Shown here one piece after another: positions 38,570 to 50,099 of a stretch of DNA of 64,000 bases (within the stretch, counting starts at the first letter, position 1; every line of letters begins with the position of its first letter). The DNA comes from Pseudisothecium myosuroides. Its lineage: Eukaryota > Streptophyta > Bryopsida > Hypnales > Lembophyllaceae. Below the pieces are notes generated by a model. That model saw nothing but the letters and a program-made list of their open reading frames with translations, did not search any database and had not been told where the DNA came from. Location: assembly GCA_951799445.1 (NCBI GenBank), contig OX637297.1, positions 1,116,001-1,180,000 of the forward strand, written 5' to 3'. A program made the translations under genes and the position numbers.

Positions 38570-39402
38570 CGGACTGCTAACATAATGGAGCTAAGGTAGT
38601 CAGGATATGACAAAGTGACAGGGGCATATCACAATAACTTACTCACAGTGACATTTGAAGAACTGTAGACCAGTGAGTCACAAGTGCTCAGACGTTCAAC
38701 ATACATCTGAAGATGAATAACGGATAAGTAAACATAATATTCCTCAAAAATAATGACATTAGTTTCAGTTTGTGTAAAGAACATCAAGGTTCTTTCACTG
38801 CAAAAAATAGATCCGTACTTGGTTGTCCGCTATATAATTGTAAAGATGCAAAATCTAGAAGACTAGAATTCCAATAGTGATTAACTGTGAGTGAAAAGAA
38901 ATGCGTTATTCAGACTCATTTGAGTGCGTGTATGACCCGAGCAATGTATTCTGTTCCGGACACAAACATAAACCACTTCCATTTCAGGAAATAAGAGGAA
39001 GAAAGACATCCCACGCTTCTGCTATCAAATCATTGCCCCTCTGCCGCACGCAAAGAATAGAAATCATAAACATATTAATATATTTATAAATATTTATTTT
39101 ACATATACATGTCACAAAAAGCAGCTCTGAAAAATTAATCGAAGAATAGTCCTACTGACTCAACGGACTGTACTTCGAAACCCTCACTTGCGGCTGCACT
39201 TACTGGATGTAGAATGCGTTGTGCGATATCACGATGGCAGTCGTGCCCCGCAAATGCATCGTGACATCTCACAATTGCCGCGACGATTGACACAGTGCAT
39301 CGAGAGTTCCCACGATGGCAGTAGCGACCCCGGACTAGGCACTCAATCATGGGTCCACCACGTTTGCCCGATTCAAATTCACTAAGGCAACCTCCCTACT
39401 CT
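38570..39402. other. Element spacer downstream of the transposase gene
   Basis: No gene is supported. Three more palindrome copies lie at 39229 (TTGTGCGATATCACGA), 39259 (TCGTGACATCTCACAA) and 39300 (TCGAGAGTTCCCACGA), only 30-41 bp apart, just after the end of the transposase-like gene. Confidence 0.6.
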
Positions 39403-42400
39403 TCAGAGGAATCGTCCGTGATTTTTGATCCACTCTCCTGGACCAATTTGCATACACTGCAGCACCCGCGTCCACCCAGGTGGGGGACTTTTTTCAACGA
39501 CCCATTTATCGTACCAGCAATTCCGATAAATCAATTCCAGCCTTGTTTCGGAGTTATCGGGTCGCCAGTACTGAAGCAAGAACTTCCCGTTATTCACATC
39601 TCCTTCCACTCTGCATACAGTAGACAATGCTCTTCCCTGCCAAACAGCACATGATTCCAAGACTTCCAGTCTGACAAGTACCCAACAGCCTGGTCGTATG
39701 TCTAGCCATGGATTAAAGCTTTCCCTTGGGGCTTCATTTGCAGGGCTGCAGTAAGGCTCCGGCTCCTCTTCTTCCTTCGGAATCACGTCCATGGGATTCA
39801 CCGTCGATCCTGGGCGAGGGACTCCATTACGCGCCACCCTCCAATCGTGTTGTGGCCAGAAGCCTTCCACCAACTCCGGAGGACACTCGAGTAATGGTTC
39901 CTTTAGCTCATTGAGAACACACTTCCAGTAATCCACGTATGGACCGAACGCAGTTGCAAATCCCTCGCATTTAGAAATACCGTATTGCCAGTACTGAATG
40001 TATTTCTCAAGTCCTACCAGCATGAAACCCTTGTTCAAGGTAGCTTTCTGCGCCGCATCCCTTGCCTTCTCTTGATTTCCATGCGGTATCGGAACCTCAC
40101 TGCCCCACATGGGCTTAAACGGAACAGGCTTTGGACAGCCATGAGGGAGCATGGGCCAACCATTGTTGTCTGTCTTCCAAATGCGTTCGAAAGGTTTCTT
40201 CGACGGCAACTAGTTTGAATCAACTGCTGACCTTTTTGAAGTTCATGACGGGGACCCCATTAGTGTCTACGTAGAACTTGAACAGGTGCATCTCCCCCAA
40301 TCCAATTAATTTTTCTCCGCGATCACATTGGTAACCCTCCACGAACGACTTGAAATCCCCCACCTCCTGCATGAACTCCGGCATAAATGACAGTTCTTGG
40401 GACTGCATGAAGGCTTTCATGAGGTTAGCGACGACAAAAGTGTTCTTGGTCTTCAGGGCCTTGGAAAGGTGGCTGAAATATGCATTGATGTCCTCGTGAG
40501 TGTGTCCGACTAGTAGAAATCCAACCTGAATTTCCTTGAAGACACCTCGTGCAGTGAGCAAGGATACGAACGCCATCAGAAATTTGTTCTTGTTATCCTT
40601 GGCAGAGTTGTTAAGCTGAAGATATAAATTTTCAGGAAGGGGGGTACTTCCGACCCGAGCTCCAGGTTCGGTGAGGGTTAGACTGTCCATACATCTAGAC
40701 TTTCCTTTAAGCAGTGTCTCGAACAATGAGTCAGCCGGCGGATATGGAAAGAGGTTGCCTGCCTCTCGAATAGGTGGACCCTCCAGCCGGCGCAACAACC
40801 TCGCCAAAGACGAAATGGTGAAGTTGGAGTCCGCCGGCCAGCAAGATGGAGCATAATGGGAGTAAGCACCGTCACCATGGCCATGAGCTACCATTCCAGT
40901 AACGCTCATCGAAAGCTGCCCCAAACCGGCCGTGGCCTTCGTTGTCACCCGGAGTCTGGGTAGAGCCGTCTTGGATGTATCCATCTTGTCGTGAATTATA
41001 CATAAAATTCTTCGAGGATCTCGTTTGGATTCCTCACGCCAAGACGCATACAAACGACGGCAAGAAGCTTGGTGATTCAGATGATGAGTCCGCTGCTTCA
41101 CGAACTCCACGTACTCGGGGCTTCCTTTCGGAGACTTCAAAATAAATTGTTGTAGGTCGTCGCACGTAGTACATTTTGCAAACAAACTTCTGAAAGGCTT
41201 AATGGAGACGTTGTTAAAGTACTCCCGCTTGAGTCTACTAATAGTCGACTGGCTCACGGGCGGCAGACCATAGTCGGCATTCAACTGCAAATCCAGAATT
41301 GGTGCGCTTAAGCATCGATACGAGCAAAGGGGAAGGAATGCAAATGACAAGCAATGCACCAGAACAGTGATCGTGATATCTCACGATCATTGATCTCGTC
41401 GGGAGATCTCACGACCAATAAAGTAGTGACAGGAGATTAGGGGCACTACCTCGTTGGCGTCTGCTCGGACTCGTTTCCAATTTCTTCCGGGAGGAAGGAA
41501 TTATAGAGTGTCCGTTTGCCCGTTCCCGATGCCGCGCATTTGGTGGGGCATTTGATCAGCATTCTTGTCAATAATGGCTTTCATAGTCCCAACGACTTGA
41601 ACAGTCCGAGCCCACGGGCGCTTAACCCCTTTGTTTCCGTGCGTCCCTGATATGACGCTGTTGTTGTACATCTTGATGTAACTGTGGTAAGTGGACTTCG
41701 GGATGCCGTGAATTATGTACCATGCCTTGCCACAAACATCAACTCCCTCTAGCGTGACGTATTTCCGCTTCCGCTCCCCGTACCTTTCGTGTAGTTGTCC
41801 TCCCACTCCAATCCCATATTCACGGCACTCATCAAACGACTTCAAGTAGTACTTTTGCCTTACTAACAGCGTGAACTCCTGGTTATAATGCTGACAACAC
41901 AGACGTCTGCAACACTTCTCCGAGCTGACTTTCCAAATCTCCTCGTCTGCCGTTTTGTGGGAGTACTGCGATTCCTTCAGTTCCAGATTGGATTTGCGAA
42001 CTATAAACCGGTATGGTGCTTTCATTCTACCTCCGAGGTAAGCAAGAGGGTCGTCGATATCGGGAATGGTGGCAAAATGATCCACTGTCTCCTTCAACGA
42101 ACGACCGTTGGGAAACCAACACTCCGAAATTGGCCACCTGTCGTGAGACATTATGGCTTCGGTGTCACCCACAAAAACATCGAGGACTATCACACCTATG
42201 AAACCTTCACCAAGTGTCTCCTCTTGGAAATGATCCTCCGGACTCCAACAAATGATACGACCCGAGGAAACAACAAGGTCGGTCGACGTCCTTCCGATGT
42301 CAAACCAGGCTCTTTGACGAATATACGCTCTAACAACGTCGGCGGCTCTCCACAACACTACATTCTCTTGAACATCCTGTAATGTGTTCATACCCCTCTG

Positions 42401-42691
42401 ACAAGGAAAGCATTTCAAATCCTGGAATTTTAATTTGATAGAATGAGGTCGCACCAGAATGTAAATCTAAGGCTCAACAGGTATGGGCACACCCAGCCAC
42501 TAGCCCTAGGGACGAACCTCTTTAACGATTCCTGATCCAACTTCACCGAATCCAGGCACAAACAGCTTAACCCAATCACCATTCACAAATGCTTCACATC
42601 CACCGGTGGAATCCTATGATTCACCCTCTACATGCGTTCCGTCCACATACGGAACTATTGCGTCAACAGCAGACTCACAGAATGAATCCAT
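39403..42691 (-). pseudogene. Giant-element transposase-like gene, inactivated
   Basis: Exon 1 runs from ATG (42689-42691) to a GTAGTG donor after 41450. A 165-bp intron (41285-41449) follows, and exon 2 starts at 41284. Exon 1 (414 codons) contains CCRRLCCQHYNQEFTLL and GKAWYIIHGIPKSTYHSY (helix-turn-helix-like). Exon 2 contains TISRLKREYFNN, IIHDKMD (about residue 513), LQLNNSAKDNKNK (about 639) and GHTHEDINAYFSHLSK (about 675). From memory, related repeat proteins (DUF7869-type) read LQLD at the second site, so the presumed catalytic Asp is Asn here (codon 40610-40612). Breaks are TAG at 42614, 42506, 42500 and 42467, TAA at 41501, a frameshift in the A-run complementary to 40233-40237, and TAG at 40210. 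The C-terminal part (39403-40209) holds GFWPQHDW and a WVLVR..VWQGRALS domain. A role as the element's recombinase is inferred. Confidence 0.75.
41285..41449 (-). other. Transposase intron with two palindrome copies
   Basis: GTAGTG donor and TTTGCAG acceptor. The palindrome is present at 41371 (TCGTGATATCTCACGA) and 41399 (TCGGGAGATCTCACGA), 28 bp apart. Confidence 0.75.
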
Positions 42692-42852
42692 TGTTAGAGT
42701 GAGCTCTATCGAATCCCTTGGACGAGATTAAAACGATCCGTAAAACCTGTACATCATACATTCAAGGAGTTAGGCATGTCTACAGAAGAGCGCTGCATTC
42801 ATGGCATTGTAACCTCACGACATGAAGGACAGAAGCATCAACGTCTGTACAG

Positions 42853-43533
42853 TCGTGGGAACTCACGATCACATGGCAACGCAACATGAACAAGTGAATC
42901 TAGTTACTGTCAACAAGAAGTTTGAAAGCCCAGACGCAATAGTGCGATCTCACGAGGGTCGTTCTAGAATCACTGGGAAGAAGCCAAGGCATCCAGGAAA
43001 ACGTCGCAGAAGTTTAGAAGACATTAACCAAAGAACGTTCAGTACATTGTGGGATCCCACGACACTCTTGGCGCTCAATCACTTAAACCAGAGATCGCGG
43101 TATTCCAAGATCCTCCTAAGGGATCACATAGACCGCTACAGAAATACAAATGAAGTAGTGGGTCAAATTGAATCACTCTGACAAGTCCCCGACATATTAT
43201 CAATCAATCGTGGGATCCCACGAGTTCGGTATCGTGTAAATTCCGAAAGAGTGTTTAGCGTACCCCCCCGAGTAGGAGAACCTGGTGCCAACCGAAAATG
43301 TGATCGTGAGATCCCACGATGCTTATACAAGATCGACGAGGAGTATGACGGTCATCAAAAAGTAAGGCACCTAGACGTACACCAAGAAGGCCACAGCCAA
43401 GGTTCAATCGATCGATGGGATCCCACGACAAAATGATAGGAGTTCCCTCGACTACCAGACCGCGATATCTCTCTACTCGAAGACTGAGAGGTCTCGCCCA
43501 CGCTCAATACGCGGAGATTGTGGGATCTCACGA
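42853..43533. repeat. Palindrome cluster upstream of the transposase gene
   Basis: Seven copies at 42853, 42940, 43047, 43208 (perfect TCGTGGGATCCCACGA), 43304, 43413 and 43518, typically about 90-110 bp apart, with one gap of 161 bp. They lie 5' of the transposase start at 42691, where a promoter is expected. The intervening DNA is unique and non-coding. Confidence 0.85.
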
Positions 43534-45350
43534 TGCTTACGTATGTTGGATATATACACATATTCTACTATCGTAGACCAACGTATCTACAAAAGATTGT
43601 GAAATTAGGTTTCCTGTCACTGGTTTTATGGCATTCGACACTCTATAACTATTCTCAGTTACTGTACAAAAATTCTCTACTTTTAAAGTGGATTTTGCTG
43701 TAATTCAGACTCCTGAACCTCCATGGGTACAATAGGAAACGTTCTTAGAAGTAGTTGAATTTGATGGTTGGGTTTTCCTCATGTAAGTTCGCCTAATTCC
43801 TAACGCAACCTAATTTCATTACTTTGTAAAGACGTTCTGACCGGTTGTCATCCACATACAAGGTTCTCATATCAACTTGCCCTTAGGGTAGTGCCGTCCC
43901 GCGATTCAAAAGGAACCTCGATGTCACCACAACATGGTGATCCCTTAAGCACATGAGTTTTTCGCAAAATGAGACCAATGTGCGAAGAAAATTATCGCAG
44001 TCAGACTCCATTTCACTCTCAATCTATGACATCCTCAGTTTGTGACAGAATGCAGTGGCGTCAATTCGACTACAAAATCCTCAACATTCGGAATCGCATA
44101 ACACTTGCAAGGGATGCATTCTTACCTTGCAGCAACTGGCTTGGTCAGAACTTCGTGCGCCTCCACGCCCACTCTGTCGCCAACGTCGGCAGACACCCAC
44201 TCGCCACTCCGCAGCCTGCTCCGCCTGTTCACGTGTGCAATCGAAAAGAGCAAGCTCCAGGTTCTTTTCGGGTTATGAACCACGTGGTTGGTTGGAATTC
44301 TTCAGCTCTGAATTCCCGTCGCGAATTTTGAAATCACCAAGCGATCCTTGATTTCAAATGTTGGATGCGTTCTTGAATGTCGTGCCACAATCAACAACGG
44401 CTGGGGGGTACGTGCGGTCCTTCACTTCGGAAGTTGATTGCATTCTCAAATTCCGCGCATCTCCGACTACAAGGAGGAGAGGGCGTGGGGCTCTTGACTT
44501 TCTGACTGGAACTTCGCAAATCCAGACTTCACTGAAATTCCGATTCTTCACTGACATTTTGAAATTCGCCGCATTCAAGGATGGTATCGTTGCACCGTTT
44601 TCTAGGAGTCAATGATGCTTTGACCAAAGCGGATCAAACTCTGAAGACTTTCACTTCACAAAATGTCGCACACTTCCCCGATCAATACTCGGAATTCTTC
44701 CCCTACACGACCTGATTATACGTATCCTACAGAAACGAACTGTACAAAATCTCATGAACCCAAAAACTTGAGCACCTGAAACATGTGGAACACCTCACTT
44801 ACAAAAAGAATCAACAAAAATTTTGAACTCTCGAATGTTCATATTTGTTATTTTCTATTCCAATGAATGCAATCTTAGGGTCTAGGGTCTACAGTCATAG
44901 GGTCTACAGTCCACGGTCATAGGGTTTAGGGTACATGTTGTACTATAGTGTTCACGATTTCAAGGTCATGGTTCTTCGTTTCAGGGTTCAGGGTTTCAAG
45001 CTTTAATAAGGTGTAGGGTATACAGTGGCAGCACTTTACATTAACGTTTTCAGGGTCTGCAGTTCATGGTTTACGACTTTTAGGGTTTAGGGTATTATGA
45101 AAAATGAAAATGACGCTAATTATTTGTTTTTAATTTTTTCCTCAATTAAGTTTACGTCATCTCAGACTGGGAACATATAAACTTAAAATTCAATCTAACT
45201 CAATATTGCTAAATAAAAATGTCAGTTAACAGATTGATTTCATATATAATTCTTGTTATGTAGTACAACATCCTATGGTTTGATATGGGACTTTACGGAT
45301 TAAACAATGATTGACACAATTTTTATTTCATCTAGGAATTTTTAAATAAA
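43534..45350. other. Element interior, no gene supported
   Basis: A minus-strand frame near 44320-44600 contains SSSQKVKSPTPSPP, similar to the KSPTPSP stretch in the 53700 exon, but its splice limits are unclear. From 44874 to 45095 there are about ten degenerate TTTAGGG-like units (AGGGTCTAGGGTCTACAGTC and similar). The palindrome is absent here. Confidence 0.45.
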
Positions 45351-45353
45351 GCA

Positions 45354-45510
45354 CCAGGGGCTTTTTTGCGTTTCCCTCTCTCATTTTTCCCTACGTAAAC
45401 GGCAATCCATGACTTCTCCTTGTGTCACAATCCGTTGACACAAGGAAAAGTCATAAGATTGCTGTTTACATAGGGGAAAGTGAGAGAGGGAAATGCAAAA
45501 AAGCCCCTTG
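45354..45510. mobile_element. Snapback hairpin MITE, about 157 bp
   Basis: The left arm starts CAGGGGCTTTTTTGCGTTTC and ends TTGTGTCA. After the 8-base loop CAATCCGT, the right arm returns almost completely complementary to GCAAAAAAGCCCCTTG. The whole unit would fold into one long hairpin of about 72 bp. There is no coding capacity. Confidence 0.85.
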
Positions 45511-45575
45511 TGAAGGACTTTGGATGTGCAATCATGATGGAACAAAGAACAAACTGAACCATTATTTATTTTGTG

Positions 45576-46250
45576 TTTAGATTCCATCACTATTTTTACT
45601 TCTTGCCCGTTGGAAAATCCATCTTAACGTGAATTAAAAAAAATGGGGAATAAAATTAATGGGCCCTACCATGAAATGGCTTCATTTTAAAAATGTCATG
45701 GATGGTTCATACATGCATGCATAAAATTCTATCGTGGAAGTTGGAATTGCTCTCAGGATTTAGATTCCACCACTATTTTTACTTCTTGCCCATTGGAAAA
45801 TCCATCTTAACGTGAATTAAAAAAAATGGGGAATAAAAATATTGAGCGCTGGCATGAAATGGTTTCATTTTAAAAATGTCATGGATGGTTCATGCATGCA
45901 TGCATAAAATTCTATCGTGGAAGTTGGAATTGCTCTTATGATTTAGATTCCACCACTATATTCACTTCTTGCCCATTGAAAAATTCTAATTCACGTGAAT
46001 TAAAAAAAATGGGGAATAAAACTAATGGGCCTTGCCATGGAATGGCTTCATTTTAAAAATGTCATGGATCGTTTATACATGCACGCATAAAATTCTATCG
46101 TGGAAGTTGGAATTGAGCTTAGGATTTAGATTCCACCACTATTTTTACTTCTTGCCCGTTGGAAAATCCATCTTTACGTGAATTAAAAAAATTGGAGAAT
46201 GAAATGGGCCTTGCTATGGAATGGCTTCATTTTAAAAATGTCTGGCAATT
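45576..46250. repeat. 183-bp satellite, about 3.7 units
   Basis: TTTAGATTCCA recurs at 45576, 45759, 45942 and 46125, exactly 183 bp apart each time. Units share CTTCTTGCCC.TTGGAAAATC, GGCTTCATTTTAAAAATGTC and TCTATCGTGGAAGTTGGAAT and differ by a few substitutions. Confidence 0.95.
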
Positions 46251-46267
46251 TCATACATAAGACAGTG

Positions 46268-47441
46268 CATGTCGGTATGGAAAAAAAGGTACAAGTTCAA
46301 AATACTCCGCTCATGAAGTGAAGAGGCATGAGCGGGAGAAGTCCATGCTACGTTTTTCCGAACGTACCACGTAACCTAAAAAGGTCCTCCTCCGCCTGCG
46401 GTTCATTCAAAGAACTCTCATTCCATAAATCATACATAAAATAGTACATGTCGGTATCAAAAAAAGAATGTATAAGTTCTTAATCTTCCGCTCATGAAGT
46501 CATGAGCAAGAAAAGTCCATGGTACGTTTTCCAAAATTGCGATACATATTACATGTCGATTTAAAAACAAAAAATTGAAGTTGTAACTAAATATTAATTT
46601 TTTTTTCATAAATTGAAGATCATTTCTGATCGTCCTTTGTTTGACATTTTTTTTTAATTTCCATTTTTTGCAAGTAATTCCAAGATCATGGGCGGCTGGG
46701 CTTGGTCACGTACTTTGGAGAACTGTCTCCAGATATGCTCCAAAACACAAGTAAATTAAATAGATTAACACCTAGTATGCCCCTAAAACCGCGGGCAATC
46801 ACGCTCTTGTCCACATCTATTCAATGATCATTGCAAGACAATTAATATAGAAGACAATAAGATAATTTAGATATTATTTCTTCATTACACATTTGCCAAT
46901 CATGTTGATTGTATACATGAAAATGATTGCCTAGGAGATGAATGAGAAAGAATTATATAGGACAATCATCAACAATCTTCCCTGTACTTATGTAATCGTT
47001 ACAGTCATTTCTATTTAATTAAATAATTTGGACTAATCATTTTCTAGAAAAATGACACAAGTGCAAACTAGAAATCAAAGTTCATTATGTTAAAGGCATA
47101 TTTAGCGGCTTGTAAAAAAATAATAATCATCGAAACCAAAGGTTAAACCTAGAAATCAATGTAGCAATCCATGAAATTAAACCGCTCATGATTCGTAACT
47201 AATGTTTGCATGGACAGAGTATTTACAATAGTAAAACTACATTTAGTTTTTGTTAAAATTAACTCGTACAACATCATGCATGATTTATGGAATGAAGGGT
47301 CTTTGAACCGCAGGACCGAGGGGATTTTTTTAGGTTACGTGGTAAGTTTGGGAAAACGTAGCATGGACTTTTTCCGCTCATGACTCTTCACTTCATGAGC
47401 GGAGTATTTACAACTTGTACATTTTTTTTCCATACCGACAT
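46268..47441. mobile_element. Foldback element with about 165-bp arms
   Basis: The left arm (46268-46433, starting CATGTCGGTATGGAAAAAAA, containing CCGCTCATGAAGTGAAGAG) is the diverged reverse complement of 47278-47441. A second partial direct copy of the left arm lies at about 46440-46530. The interior is AT-rich and non-coding. It is nested in the giant element next to the 183-bp satellite. Confidence 0.8.
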
Positions 47442-48024
47442 TTAAAATAGTAAAACTAGCTTGCCTTATTTCAACAAAGTTACTTTACAAGCCATCAAAG
47501 TAAATAAACGTTTCTACAATTATTTTTATTTGTAGACATGGAGTTTCGAGAGTTCCAATAGCAACAATGTGCATAAAAACAAATAACGAATAAATAACGA
47601 ATAGTGCATTCTTGTAGAGAAACAAAAAAAATGTTTGTAGTAATTATCAAATGTCAGGAAATTAGTGAGGTGCAAGTGTGCGACCTAATTTCAGCATTTT
47701 GTGTAATGAGTGATTATTTAGCTTAAGACTTCTAGTCAAGCCCTCCTCATGATGTCAGTAATCATGAGGAGGGTGGGCAGTCATGACCTGCGCCGTCTTG
47801 CACCTGACAGCGCCACGTCAGTAGACTCCCCTGAAGGTTTCCTCTCCTCCTCGTTTCCTTTCCTCCCCACGATGTCTGCACGCATCCCTCTTCTCCCGAC
47901 TTCGTGTGCTTCTCCGTCTTCTTGATTTCGTGCGCTTCTCCGCTTTCCTTCCTCGCGCGTTCATTCGGGATGCTGCAGTCCGTGAGTTTCGTTGTCTCTA
48001 GCTTTACATTTGGAGTGAGTTGAG
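47442..48024. other. Putative promoter region of the ParB-like gene
   Basis: Base composition changes from AT-rich to GC-richer at about 47.74 kb. A perfect hairpin at 47741-47773 (CCCTCCTCATGAT, 7-base loop, ATCATGAGGAGGG) sits just before this change. No ATG in the frame of the next exon was found, so the start codon is either mutated or further upstream. Confidence 0.45.
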
Positions 48025-48273
48025 TTGTGTGGAGTTTCTTTGGTTGGCGGGGCGTTGAACTTCTGTTTGCGGAGTCGAGCGCGGCGAGGGACATTGGAGG
48101 AGCGTATTCAAATTTTGCTGGCGAAGTGTGTGTGCGCGGAGAACGACAGTGAATTTTTGTGGCGGAGTGCGGTAGTGCGTGAAGCATTCCCTGGCGAAGG
48201 CGGTGCGCAAGCGTTCGAACCTGTGTGCGAGAAAAATAACACGGTGCTGGACTTCACCCACCTCATTGAACAG
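48025..48273 (+). pseudogene. ParB-like gene, exon 1
   Basis: The frame stays open to a GTTAGT donor (48274) and encodes LEERIQILLAKCVCAENDSE, FLWRSAVVREAFP and TVLDFTHLIEQ. The end is in phase 0, matching exon 2. The start given is the first open codon region after an in-frame TGA near 48016; no in-frame ATG was seen. The function of this segment is unknown. Confidence 0.5.
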
Positions 48274-48942
48274 GTTAGTTCATCGTAGTCCAACCTCAAA
48301 ACCTGCATTTTGATTTTGTAGTTCTCTGGCGGTGAGGTTCATTATTTGACTTCTTCGTTGTAGAATTGTGATCGCATGGAGGTGTGCGTTTGCTCTGGAG
48401 TTTAGCTTCTAGGCTTGGAAAGAATTGATCCCATTCAAGCTTGTCAAATGAATCTAGTACATGGATATAATGGCTGTATGGCACTCGCCCTCCTTGCAGG
48501 TGTAGGCTCTCCTCACGCATCGTAGTTCACGGTTCATCACTGTAGACCCTAGAATGGTAACCTTGATGTAGTTCACGAACTAGAGTTCAATCATGTGTAT
48601 GATTGGACTGCTGTGAGTGTTTGAATTCAAGCAAAGTGAAGTAAGGAACGGGAATGTTGCTCCCAAAGAGGAATGGAGCGAAGAGTTCATTGTATATTAT
48701 TTAGTTAGACAATACTCGTTTGTGAATGATATTAGGAACATGGTTTGTGCAGGGATTTTATGACTATGATCAGACACGCTTGTTTTCTGTGCGATAGGCT
48801 ACTTAGTTCGTCACTTTAGATTTAAGTTTACCTTCTCTTCAATTAAATTCACTTGGCTAGTCATGAAGGAACAAGTTAGGAGTTTGTGATTCTCAGTGGA
48901 TGATTGAAGTTACAATTTCTACTGCATTTGAATTTCATGCAG

Positions 48943-49070
48943 CAGTCTTTCGAAGAGCGGAAGGGTATTTTTGTAGTAGCTGAAAACAAGGTCGGACCCG
49001 TGCAAGCGGAAGCTATGATGGCAGCAGGTCCATCCCAGCGTACAGCAAACCTCCCAGTTTGGAAGGACCC
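48943..49070 (+). pseudogene. ParB-like gene, exon 2
   Basis: A TTTCATGCAG acceptor and GTAAGT donor bound 128 bp encoding QSFEERKGIFVVAENKVGPV, ending PVWKDP. The phase joins correctly to exon 1 and, through CC|T, to exon 3 (PEMQVDEGPEEL). Confidence 0.6.
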
Positions 49071-49330
49071 GTAAGTTACTTTGAACTATATTCTCATTAC
49101 TTTCCATTTCTTGCTTGCAATGTCTAGGTTATAGACATTGCTAATAATTAGGGTATGGCTGTTTGCAATTGCATTGTTATGCACTCCGCTGAAAATGAGG
49201 GTAATAGAGCCTCTGTCATAGTCGCTGTTATAAACATAGCTAAGAAATACGGTAGTACATATGCCGAGAAGAACACACGGTAATGAGTACGTGACCCTAT
49301 TACCGGGGATAGTGACCCTAAAACCGTGCA

Positions 49331-50000
49331 TCGTGGGATCCCACGATAAGGCAATCCCTGTGTAGATTTGAGCATCGTAGGATCCCTGACTTGAAATCCT
49401 AGCGGCCGACCACTGCGCCGCCACACGAGTTTTAGGGTTTGTGGCCCATCATGGGATCCCCCGATGATAAGATGTGGAGACGCAAACTATACCCAGACCA
49501 CATATTAGGCACAGACCAGGCAACGGATTAGTAACCCATCGTGGGATCCCCCAATGGAGGATAGTAAAGACCGCGCCTGACCTAGACTTAACAATTAGAA
49601 GACCACCTACTTAGAGCATTCAAGTACTAAACCGTTGTGGGAAATCACGACGAGAAAGTCTAGCGTGGGTAGAGAAATTGAGATGAAGGCGCGTTAACAA
49701 ATAGCGTTGATTATATGAACAATCAATCGTGGGATCCCACGACAGACAGTAGTTTCACAGATTATCAACGATCTACTTTTAAGATATTCCAATCTCTATT
49801 CTATGTTCATTAGTGCCGTCGTCATATGCCAGGACGCCTTCAGTTAGTGAGTTGAGATGCAGTAACCTCGTGCCCACTACTGTCCGTGAATGTAACTGAT
49901 CGTGATATCCCACGACAACGGTAATTTGTGAAACCAGATCATCAAAGTGATCACGAAACCATTCCTTCTCTTTCATAACATCCGTCGTAGGATCCCACGA
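49331..50000. repeat. Palindrome cluster in intron 2 of the ParB-like gene
   Basis: Copies occur at 49331 and 49727 (both perfect TCGTGGGATCCCACGA), 49449, 49539, 49635, 49900 and 49985, with a weaker one at 49375. Most neighbours are about 85-120 bp apart. The DNA between them is not repeated, so the palindrome itself, not a larger unit, is conserved. Confidence 0.9.
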
Positions 50001-50099
50001 CTAAGGATAAAAATTAAAGTTAGAACGGGAATAATATCGCACCACCATCTGCTCTATTGGACAATGTGGAAACTAACATCTCTTTCTACCATGCTGCAG

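Noticed and set aside
43969..44351. Overlapping plus-strand frames of about 100-120 codons
   Set aside because: No motif, no splice context, and equally open frames on the other strand.
44874..45095. Telomere-like TTTAGGG units
   Set aside because: Degenerate and interrupted (AGGGTCTAGGGTCTACAGTC and similar); at most an old interstitial trace, not a telomere.
49331..50000. CRISPR-like array of short repeats and unique spacers
   Set aside because: The repeats are imperfect 16-bp palindromes at irregular spacing in an intron of a eukaryotic transposon gene, with no cas genes or leader.
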